This document shows, one piece after another, positions 15,668 to 21,005 of a DNA stretch of 21,005 bases (position 1 is its first letter; each line of letters begins with the position of its first letter). Source of the stretch: Myxococcota bacterium (lineage in GTDB: Bacteria > Myxococcota_A > UBA9160 > PR03). The notes under the pieces are model-generated. The model saw nothing but the letters and a program-made list of their open reading frames with translations, had not been told where the DNA came from and did no database searches. The stretch lies in the NCBI GenBank assembly GCA_025453505.1, contig JALOQG010000012.1, forward strand, positions 1 to 21,005. The letters run 5' to 3'. The translations under genes and the position numbers were made by a program.

Positions 15668-15877
15668 ATGGACGTCAAGATCAAGGCCGTCCTGAACTTC
15701 ACGATCTCGGGCGATGCGCTCGAGAGCTCGCTGGCCGAGTACGACGAACTGACCGTCGAAGGCCTCCTGCGCGAAGTTCTCGACAAGGCGATCGCGTGCG
15801 ACGCGATCAAGGTCCAGGTCCTCGAGGGGCCGAATACGCTCGAGGACTACGACAAGCAGGCCGAGGCCGGCGCCTAG
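15668..15877 (+). CDS. Small acidic hypothetical protein, 69 residues
   Basis: The frame starts at an ATG with AAGGG about 5 nt upstream and ends in TAG. The sequence begins MDVKIKAVLNFTISGDALES, has a central stretch ELTVEGLLREVLDKAIACD, and ends in an acidic tail (LEGPNTLEDYDKQAEAGA). The composition is balanced, with Ile, Leu, Val, Asp, Glu and Lys and little Arg, unlike the Arg-rich shadow frames around it. I take it as a real protein. It looks like a small alpha/beta domain with no signal peptide or membrane helix. I do not recognise the family. It converges with the SprT-like gene, with 38 bp between the stops. Confidence 0.7.
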   Translation: MDVKIKAVLNFTISGDALESSLAEYDELTVEGLLREVLDKAIACDAIKVQVLEGPNTLEDYDKQAEAGA

Positions 15878-15915
15878 CCGGGCTCCGCCTCCCTCTCTCC
15901 CGCTCCGAAGCGCGA

Positions 15916-16392
15916 TCAGAACAGCGCGAGCTGCTGCGGCTCCAACGTGGCGGCCTGCGAGGGCGTTGCGATCGCGGCGCCGCTCGGCTTCGTCGCGCGC
16001 GCGACCCGCGGCCGCACGGCCGGCGACGGCCAGCGCGTCCGCGTCTCATGCGACGCCTCGTCCACACCGGGCCGGTAGATCCCCTCGCGTCGCGCGTGCT
16101 CGAGAATCCGCCGGTAGAGCACCTGGAAGCGGCGCCCGTGATTGAAGTGGCGCAGATGCGCCAGCTCATGACACAGAGTGTCCACCAGACTGGAATACCT
16201 CAGCGCCTGACCGGTCGTCGCGTGCGAGAGTCGGATGCGGATCGAGCCATCGCGGTAGCAGACGCCGAGCCGACGCTTCACCTGCGGCCGCTCCGGCGCG
16301 ATGCTGCGATAGCGAAGCCCGAAGACGCGCGCGATGCGCGCTGCATCTCTCTCGAGCATCTCGATCAGCGTGGTCGCTTCGCGCCGATCCAT
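15916..16392 (-). CDS. SprT/YgjP-like zinc metalloprotease with C-terminal beta-clamp-type motif
   Basis: The 158-residue zincin has the catalytic motif TLCHELAHL (His75, Glu76, His79) with a third ligand in RHFNHGRRF (His85). This fits SprT-like or YgjP/DUF45 peptidases, which carry 'HE.aH' and a nearby 'nH...F'. The core is about residues 8-105. The tail (about 108-150) is Pro/Ala/Arg-rich and probably disordered. It ends in EPQQLALF, whose last five residues, QLALF, fit the bacterial sliding-clamp-binding consensus QL(S/D)LF except for Ala at position 3. E. coli Pol II also ends in such a peptide, QLGLF. This suggests recruitment to the beta clamp, as eukaryotic SPRTN is recruited to PCNA. 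It starts with ATG at 16392, divergent from the LON-domain gene by 59 bp. Confidence 0.82.
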   Translation of the reverse strand: MDRREATTLIEMLERDAARIARVFGLRYRSIAPERPQVKRRLGVCYRDGSIRIRLSHATTGQALRYSSLVDTLCHELAHLRHFNHGRRFQVLYRRILEHARREGIYRPGVDEASHETRTRWPSPAVRPRVARATKPSGAAIATPSQAATLEPQQLALF

Positions 16393-16451
16393 TCTCGAGG
16401 CGCAGTCTCTCGCCGAGCGGCACGCGCGTCAAGCGGCATGCACCGCTCGCT

Positions 16452-17147
16452 ATGCTGGATCGCGTGGAAGACGCAGCACTGCCTTCGGACGCGATCCCGA
16501 TCTTTCCGCTGTCGAACGTCGTTCTCTTCCCGCACGCCCTGTGCCCGCTTCACATTTTCGAGCCGCGCTACCGACAGATGACGGCCGCTGCGCTCGCGAG
16601 CAAGCGCGTGATCGGCATGGCCACGGTGCTGCCGGAACACGCCGCCGCGATCGCCGGCGATCCTCCGCTCTTCGCGATCGGCTGTGCGGGCGTGATCGAG
16701 CAGGCGCAGCGTCGTGACGACGGACGCTTCGACGTAGTCCTGCGAGGAACGCAGCGCTTCCGCATTCGCGAGGAGATTCCCCGCAGCGGAGAGCGTCTCT
16801 ACCGCGTCGCACGCGTCGAGATGCTCGAAGAGCGCTTCGACGAAGCGCGCGAGGGGCTCGCCCTGCAGGGAATGCGCGCGGATGCAATCGAATCGCTCTC
16901 GCGGCTGCTGCGCCTGGTGACGCCGGACGCCGCGCATGCGTTCGATCCGCGACGCTTCTCCGGCATCGACGATACGACGTTTGTCAGCGCGCTGTGCCAG
17001 ATGCTGGATCTTCCCGCCGCCGAGAAACAGGGATTGCTCGAGGCCGACGGGCCCAGCGCGCGCTGCGAGCGACTCGTCGCGTTGCTGCACTTTCGCATTG
17101 CGGAACTCGTCGGCGGCGTGCCGATTCCCGGCGCACGACTGCACTGA
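16452..17147 (+). CDS. Stand-alone LON N-terminal (substrate-binding) domain protein
   Basis: The 231-residue protein opens its domain with IPIFPLSNVVLFPHALCPLH, then IFEPRYRQM, the standard start of the LON substrate-binding domain (IPlFPL..vvlfPg..lpL.IFE.RY). A beta-rich half (to about 120: IGMATVL, LFAIGCAGVIEQ, FDVVLRGTQRFRI) is followed by a helical half. There is no AAA+ module and no Ser-Lys protease domain, as in the many bacterial stand-alone members of about 200-230 residues, whose role (adaptor or regulator) is not settled. The ATG at 16452 is used; an in-frame GTG at 16464 is possible. No good Shine-Dalgarno is visible. A hairpin lies 8 nt after the stop. Confidence 0.88.
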   Translation: MLDRVEDAALPSDAIPIFPLSNVVLFPHALCPLHIFEPRYRQMTAAALASKRVIGMATVLPEHAAAIAGDPPLFAIGCAGVIEQAQRRDDGRFDVVLRGTQRFRIREEIPRSGERLYRVARVEMLEERFDEAREGLALQGMRADAIESLSRLLRLVTPDAAHAFDPRRFSGIDDTTFVSALCQMLDLPAAEKQGLLEADGPSARCERLVALLHFRIAELVGGVPIPGARLH

Positions 17148-17155
17148 TCGCCGCG

Positions 17156-17176
17156 CGCGGAGGAAAAATCTCCGCG
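17156..17176 (+). terminator. Hairpin after the LON-domain gene
   Basis: CGCGGAG, loop GAAAAAT, CTCCGCG is a perfect 7-bp stem starting 8 nt after the TGA at 17145-17147. It lacks a following T-run, so strength is uncertain. Its position suits an end signal for the LON-domain gene. Confidence 0.45.
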
Positions 17177-17257
17177 AAATACGACGCTGCGCGATCCACA
17201 AACACGAGTTCTCCGTCGGCGAATCGACGTCTCGGAGAATCGCAAGAAAGTGTCGCT

Positions 17258-17269
17258 CGAAACGTTTCG
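17258..17269. repeat. Perfect 12-bp palindrome CGAAACGTTTCG
   Basis: Each half is CGAAAC. The palindrome lies in the non-coding region about 285 bp before the dnaA homologue and is immediately followed by TTCGA. It could be a dimeric regulator site. I recognise no specific regulator. Confidence 0.5.
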
Positions 17270-17552
17270 TTCGACGCGTTTTCCCTCTTGCGCGCGTTCA
17301 CCTCGTATGGTCTACTCCGCCCGCTTACGACGGTTCACGTCGTCGGCATCGTCGAAAAACAACTCTCTTTCATCGTGTGTCGTGTCGGTCTTTCGGATGA
17401 TCGCTTTCGGATTCTCTCCCACTGAGGACTGAAGCTCTCGTTCGCAGGCGCGCTCGTTCGTCCCTCGCTCGAACGCTCCTGGATCCAGAGAACGGAACTC
17501 GGCTGCATCGGAAAGCATCGATCGGGTAACCACACGGCTCGGGAATCGTCGC

Positions 17553-18995
17553 ATGACCTGCCCCCCTCAGGTCTGGGACGGCGTGATGCGCCGTCTTGCG
17601 CGCGAGCTCTCGCCGCTCACCTTGTCGGCGTGGATCACTCCACTCCGCGCAGAGGCGTGCGAAGAGGGCCTGCGTGTCCAGTGCCCGGGCGCGTTCCACC
17701 GGAACCGCGTCCGCGAACGATTCCTCTCTCGCATCGAAGCACTCGCGAGCGAAGAGCAGGGAAGCCCCGTTCGCGTCGTGCTCGACGTATACGAGCCCGA
17801 GGCGACGACGGCCGCGCCGGACGAGAGCGTCGCGACGCCGGAGCCCTCGGAGCCCTCGCACCGCGTTCCGCCGAACGCCACGCGCGCGCCCGAGCACCGG
17901 CCGCGCGCGCTGCCCGCGCGCGACGCCGCGGTCGAAACGCCGATCGCGCTCCACGCCGAGCTTCCGCAGCAGCGTTTCGAGAGCTTCGTCGTGGGTCGCG
18001 GCAATGCGCTCGCGCGCGAGGCATGTCTCGCCTTCGCGCGCGGCAAGCAGCTCGCGATGAGCCCGCTCTATCTCGTCGCGGACTCCGGACTCGGCAAGAG
18101 TCATCTCGCCGTCGCCGCGGCGCACGAGGCGCGCACGCACGCGGGAACGCGCGTCGTGTACGCGTCGGGCGAACAATTCACGAACGAGCTGCTCGCGTCG
18201 ATTCGCGCCGACCGGACGGCCGAGTTCAAGCGTCGCTATCGCCGCGACTGCGACCTGCTGATCCTCGAAGACGTCCAGTTCCTGCGCGGCAAGCGCCAGA
18301 CGCAGCTCGAGCTGCTGCACACGCTCGAATCGCTCGCGCAGCGCGGCGCCCGCGTGCTGCTGACCGCCGAGCGGCTGCCCAAGGAGATTCCCGATCTCGA
18401 TCCGCGGCTCGCCTCGCGCATGGGCAGCGGCTTCTGCGCCGAGATCGAAGCGCCCGATCGCGCGTTGCGCTGCGAGATCCTGCGCACGAAGGCCGCCGCG
18501 GGCGGCGTGCGCCTCCCCGTCGGCGTCATCGACCGGCTCGTGGACGCGGTGCCCGGCAGCGTGCGCGATCTCGAAGCGGCGCTGATCCAGATCGTCGCGA
18601 GTGCGTCGCTGCTCAAACGCCCGATCGACCTCGAGCTGGTCGAGTCGGCGCTGCGCAAGGTGCAGCCGCGCGCCGCGAGCTCCGGTCTCCAGGCCGAGCG
18701 CATCGTCGAGACCGTCGCGACCGCCTTCCAGACGGCGCCCGCCTCGCTCGCCTCGCGCACGCGCCGCCGCGACGTCCTCGTACCACGCCAGATCGCGATG
18801 TATCTGTGCACCCGCTACAGCGACGAGTCGCTCCAGCGCATCGGCCAGCTCTTCGGCCGCAATCACACGTCGGTCGCGAACGCGGTGCGCGCGGTCGAGC
18901 GCGGCCTGCTCGAGCGCGCGCCGCTCCGCTACAAGGTCGAGGCGCTCATCGCGCGCCTCGATGCGGTCGCGGGGAAGCCGTCGAAGAAGCGCTGA
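17553..18995 (+). CDS. dnaA: Chromosomal replication initiator DnaA, divergent
   Basis: The 480-residue protein has all four DnaA domains. Domain I is about 1-80 (VWDGVMRRL, LTLSAWITPL), a Pro/Ala-rich domain II about 81-138, an AAA+ domain III about 139-372, and domain IV about 380-470. Conserved parts include RFESFVVGRGNALA, VQFLRGKRQTQLE, RLPKEIPDLDPRLASRM with the finger region Arg289, and Sensor 2 in VRDLE (Arg338). Several key positions deviate. The P-loop reads ADSGLGKSH (176-184), with Ala where the first Gly of GxxGxGK(T/S) is expected. Walker B is LILEDV, with Glu239 for the usual Asp. The DNA-binding signature reads FGRNHTSV (434-441) instead of FGGRDHTTV, with one Gly missing and Asp changed to Asn. 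dnaN and recF are not next to it. The 3' end overlaps the opposing Nei gene by 50 bp. It may be the sole initiator of a divergent lineage or a second copy. Confidence 0.9.
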   Translation: MTCPPQVWDGVMRRLARELSPLTLSAWITPLRAEACEEGLRVQCPGAFHRNRVRERFLSRIEALASEEQGSPVRVVLDVYEPEATTAAPDESVATPEPSEPSHRVPPNATRAPEHRPRALPARDAAVETPIALHAELPQQRFESFVVGRGNALAREACLAFARGKQLAMSPLYLVADSGLGKSHLAVAAAHEARTHAGTRVVYASGEQFTNELLASIRADRTAEFKRRYRRDCDLLILEDVQFLRGKRQTQLELLHTLESLAQRGARVLLTAERLPKEIPDLDPRLASRMGSGFCAEIEAPDRALRCEILRTKAAAGGVRLPVGVIDRLVDAVPGSVRDLEAALIQIVASASLLKRPIDLELVESALRKVQPRAASSGLQAERIVETVATAFQTAPASLASRTRRRDVLVPRQIAMYLCTRYSDESLQRIGQLFGRNHTSVANAVRAVERGLLERAPLRYKVEALIARLDAVAGKPSKKR

Positions 18996-19821
18996 CGTCG
19001 ATCGAAGCCGGCGACCCCGCGGGCTGGCAGCGCGGACACCAGTACGTGGTGCGCGCGGCGTCGCCCTGCAGGCGCGATGCGATCCGCGCGCCGCAGCGCA
19101 GACACGCTTCGCCCGCGCGCCCGTAGACGAAGAGACGGGGAAGCCCGAGGGGCCAGGCATCGCCGCTCCGTACGGGCCGCACCGTCGTGCGGCGCCAGCC
19201 GCCGAGATTCCCCTGCATGAGCGTGCGCGCGCGTGCGTAGACCGCAGCGAGCCGCGCCGCGTCGATCCGCGCGGGCGGCGTCCACGGGTCGATGCCCTCC
19301 GCGAACAGCACCTCGCTCTTGTAGACGTTTCCGATCCCGCACGCCGCGCGCTGGTCGAGCAGCAGGTCGGCGATGCTGCGCGCATCGCATCGCCGCGCAC
19401 GCACGACGGCGCGCGAAGCGTCGAAGCCGGGCGCGAGCAGATCCGGCCCGAGTCGCGCCAGGACCGGATGCGCCGCGAGGTCCGCCCGGCGCAGCAGCTC
19501 CGCGACGGGGGCGCGCGCACACGTGAAGCGATCCGCCTCCGTCTCGATGCGCAGCACGGCGGATCGATCCGCGCGCGCGTTCGCTTCGCCCGGACGATTG
19601 CGGAACCACTTGCCGTGCATGCCGAGGTGCACGTGCAGCACGTGACGCGGGCCGAGCGCGATCAGGAGGTGCTTGCCGAGCGCCGAAATCTCCTCGACGA
19701 CGGCTCCCGTGAACGATGCGAGGTCTCCGCGATCGCGTAGCCACAGCGAAGCGAGCGGCGCGGCTTCGAGGGGCGGCCGCAGCGCGTTGGCGATCTTGTG
19801 GACGGTGTCGCCTTCGGGCAC
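18946..19821 (-). CDS. nei: Nei/Fpg-family DNA glycosylase/AP lyase (endonuclease VIII-like)
   Basis: The 291-residue protein starts MPEGDTVHKIA (GTG at 19821), giving the catalytic Pro2 and Glu3. Asp-Thr-Val-His is typical of Nei rather than Fpg (which has 'PELPEVE'). The conserved Lys50 lies in ALGKHLLIAL, and HLGMHGKW follows. The helix-two-turn-helix shows as DQRAACGIGNVYKSEVLF. A C-terminal zinc finger at about 240-268 has two CxxC pairs (CLRCG and CPRCQ) with ARTTYW before the second. It removes oxidised bases and nicks the strand. About 25 polar residues extend beyond the finger, encoded partly antisense to the dnaA end. It starts 3 nt after the Lhr stop, so the two are coupled. The lhr-nei neighbourhood also occurs in Mycobacterium (Rv3296-Rv3297). 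Confidence 0.92.
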   Translation of the reverse strand: MPEGDTVHKIANALRPPLEAAPLASLWLRDRGDLASFTGAVVEEISALGKHLLIALGPRHVLHVHLGMHGKWFRNRPGEANARADRSAVLRIETEADRFTCARAPVAELLRRADLAAHPVLARLGPDLLAPGFDASRAVVRARRCDARSIADLLLDQRAACGIGNVYKSEVLFAEGIDPWTPPARIDAARLAAVYARARTLMQGNLGGWRRTTVRPVRSGDAWPLGLPRLFVYGRAGEACLRCGARIASRLQGDAARTTYWCPRCQPAGSPASIDVSASSTASPRPHRGAR

Positions 19822-19824
19822 GGA

Positions 19825-21005
19825 TCAGCGCTGCGTCTCGCGCGACGACGCGGCTTCGGCGCCGAAGCGATCGAGCGCGAGGCCCTTGTAGTCGGCGCGG
19901 AAGCCGGCCGCCTCGAAGGCGTGGCGCAGCGGGGACTCGAGCGCGGGCGCGCCGTCGATGCGCTCGATGCGCAGCGCGCGGCGGCGGCGATCCGCGAGCA
20001 CGCCGCGCAGCGCACCGGCCGCGATCGCGAGCGACTCGCCCTCGCCCGCCGCCTCGAAGCTCAGCAGCTGTCTCGCGCTGCGATCGAGATACAGCGCGAG
20101 TTCGCCGTCCACGAGCACGACCCGCGCGCCGGCGCTGCGGCGCGGCTGCCCGGCGTTCGGCTGGCGCGGCGTCGGCCACGGCAGCATCGCGCCGTAGGCG
20201 TTGGCGGGATCGGCCGCCGCCAGCAGGATCGCCTCGGGCGCATCGCGCCGTTCGCGCGCAGCGCGAAGCTGATCGACCGCGCCCGCAAACGCGAACTGCG
20301 CGCTGCCGAGGCCATCGACGAAGAGTCCGCGCCGGATCTTCCCCGACTCCTCCATCGCGCGCAGCACCGGGTACACCGCGGAGAAGCCGCCCGCGACGGA
20401 CTCGTGCGCGAGCGCGTCGCGCGCGACGACGCCCCAGCGATCGAGCAGCACCAGCGCCTGCGCGTGGGCGCGCCGCGTCGCGTCGATGCCCGGCGCCGCG
20501 AGCTGCGCGACGAGCGACCAGCGCCCCGCGACGAACGCCGTGCCGCTCGCCTTGCCGGGACGCCGCTTCTCGGCGCGGTGCGCGAGCGCGCGCAGCGGCG
20601 CGAAGGTGTCGTTCGTGACGCGCCCCGCCCACGCGAGATCCCAGAGCGCGTCGAGCGTCTCGCGCTCGCCGGCCGGCGCGGTCGCGTGCAGCAGCTCGGC
20701 GAAGAACGAGGCGCCGCGTCGTTCGAGATGTTCGAGCATCGCGCGATGGATCGGGCCGAGGTCGTCCGGCCGTGCCGGCGCGCCGATCAGGAGACCCGCG
20801 CGTTCGCGCCGGTAGAGCGCGATGCGGCCGTCGCGCTCGCCGAGCGCACCGCAGCCCACCCAGACGAGCCGACCCATCGCGCCGCGCTCGTCGAGCAGCC
20901 GCGGATCGAAGTCGCGCACGCGTGCGGGCAGGATCGCGCGCTCGAGATCCGAGAAGGGCAGCGGGATGCCTTCGAGCTGCGCGATCGCTTCGTCGAGCCG
21001 CCGCG
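19825..21005 (-). CDS. lhr: C-terminal part of an Lhr-family ATP-dependent helicase; 5' end outside window
   Basis: About 393 residues up to the TGA at 19825 are present; the frame is open to the right edge. The visible start, with LEGIPLPFSDLERAILPARV then DFDPRLLDERGAMGRLVWVG, matches the region after the helicase core in long Lhr proteins ('LP...LE..ILP.RV..Y.P..LD.L...GE..W.G'). Later parts such as GELALYLDRSARQLLSF and FEAAGFRADYKGLALDRF match the far C-terminus of full-length Lhr (about 1400-1550 residues), not the short Lhr-Core form. Also visible are SFFAELLHATA with ETLDALWDLAWAGRVTNDTF (a winged-helix-like segment) and AHESVAGGFSAVYPVLRAMEESG. The motor domains are outside the window. 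The enzyme is a 3'-5' DNA/RNA-DNA helicase linked to DNA repair in mycobacteria. Confidence 0.9.
   Translation of the reverse strand, partial: RRLDEAIAQLEGIPLPFSDLERAILPARVRDFDPRLLDERGAMGRLVWVGCGALGERDGRIALYRRERAGLLIGAPARPDDLGPIHRAMLEHLERRGASFFAELLHATAPAGERETLDALWDLAWAGRVTNDTFAPLRALAHRAEKRRPGKASGTAFVAGRWSLVAQLAAPGIDATRRAHAQALVLLDRWGVVARDALAHESVAGGFSAVYPVLRAMEESGKIRRGLFVDGLGSAQFAFAGAVDQLRAARERRDAPEAILLAAADPANAYGAMLPWPTPRQPNAGQPRRSAGARVVLVDGELALYLDRSARQLLSFEAAGEGESLAIAAGALRGVLADRRRRALRIERIDGAPALESPLRHAFEAAGFRADYKGLALDRFGAEAASSRETQR

Larger units (their letters stand above)
17148..17552. other. 405-bp non-coding region upstream of the dnaA homologue; candidate regulatory region or origin
   Basis: No convincing gene is present. 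The stretch is visibly richer in A and T than its flanks (for example GAAAAAT near 17163 and TCGAAAAACAACTCTCTTTC near 17350). It contains the LON-gene hairpin, a perfect 12-bp palindrome (17258-17269), and an ACGACG/CGTCGT hairpin (17327-17343). It also has repeated TCGTTCG/CGAACG elements (17267, 17449, 17454, 17470) and two 7-of-9 matches to the DnaA box TTATCCACA (17192-17200 and 17526-17534). Non-coding DNA of this kind next to dnaA is the usual setting for oriC or dnaA autoregulation, but the boxes are too few and weak to call an origin. Confidence 0.35.

Noticed and set aside
15226..15695. Other plus-strand frames through the intergenic region before the 69-residue gene
   Set aside because: Arg/Pro/Ser-rich translations overlapping the DUF4149 gene or the small gene, without ribosome binding sites or family similarity.
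17288..17316. TTGCGC-17-TCTACT as a sigma-70 promoter for dnaA
   Set aside because: Only 3 of 6 and 4 of 6 matches; too weak to call.
17250..17432. 60-codon frame in the region before dnaA
   Set aside because: Ser/Arg-rich, no ribosome binding site, no recognisable pattern; the region is better read as non-coding.
17448..17475. LexA/SOS box from the CGTTCG and CGAACG elements
   Set aside because: The halves are in the wrong order and spacing for CGAAC-N4-GTTCG.
17155..17552. A confident oriC call
   Set aside because: Only two 7-of-9 DnaA-box matches and no clear unwinding element; kept as a candidate only.
1..21005. CRISPR arrays, tRNA or rRNA genes, insertion sequences, toxin-antitoxin or phage-defence modules
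   Set aside because: No regularly spaced repeats, no recognisable RNA-gene signature, no transposase or defence-type domain found on either strand.

Overview
The window is chromosomal DNA from a very GC-rich Gram-negative bacterium. Codons end mostly in G or C, GTG and TTG starts are common, and genes are packed with overlapping ends. Signal peptides, a lipoprotein, c-type haem motifs, a CcmI-type cytochrome-maturation domain, Lhr helicase and a PEP-CTERM-like tail would fit a deltaproteobacterial-grade lineage (Myxococcota, Desulfobacterota or Binatota type). That placement is inference; no rRNA, tRNA, CRISPR array, insertion sequence or phage gene was seen.

Left part (1-1492, minus strand): a run of four genes. 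They encode a two-helix small membrane protein, a DUF4404 coiled-coil protein, a HugZ/PNPOx-DUF2470 haem-handling protein, and the N-terminus of a membrane protein cut by the window edge. Divergent from these, 1728-5888 (+) encodes a 1386-residue exported di-haem cytochrome c. It carries LVIVD-like, Ig-like, PKD and beta-propeller modules, a carbohydrate-binding-like domain that interrupts the MauG/CCP-like module, and a C-terminal tail resembling a sorting signal.

Middle (5885-12909, minus strand): a tightly coupled four-gene unit. In transcription order it encodes a lipoprotein with a CcmI C-terminal domain, a Nudix hydrolase, a ThDP-dependent 2-keto acid decarboxylase like Azospirillum PPDC/IpdC, and a 1371-residue polytopic envelope protein of unknown function. 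The last junctions are 1-nt and 4-nt overlaps. The big protein gene and the cytochrome gene converge and share one CTAG for both stop codons, next to a perfect 10-bp hairpin.

Right part (12978-21005): an MtnK/APH-like small-molecule kinase, a YiiX-type papain-like cysteine hydrolase, a DUF4149 membrane protein, a 69-residue orphan behind a possible structured leader, a SprT/YgjP-like zinc protease ending in QLALF, a stand-alone LON substrate-binding domain protein, a 405-bp A/T-richer intergenic region, a divergent DnaA, a Nei/Fpg DNA glycosylase, and the C-terminal part of an Lhr-family helicase.

The right end has a DNA-maintenance theme: SprT-like protease with a putative clamp-binding tail, DnaA, Nei and Lhr. 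The strongest leads are the SprT-like protease with a beta-clamp-type C-terminus, a possible bacterial analogue of SPRTN with its PCNA box; the divergent DnaA with its upstream non-coding region; and the cytochrome with a nested carbohydrate-binding-like domain.
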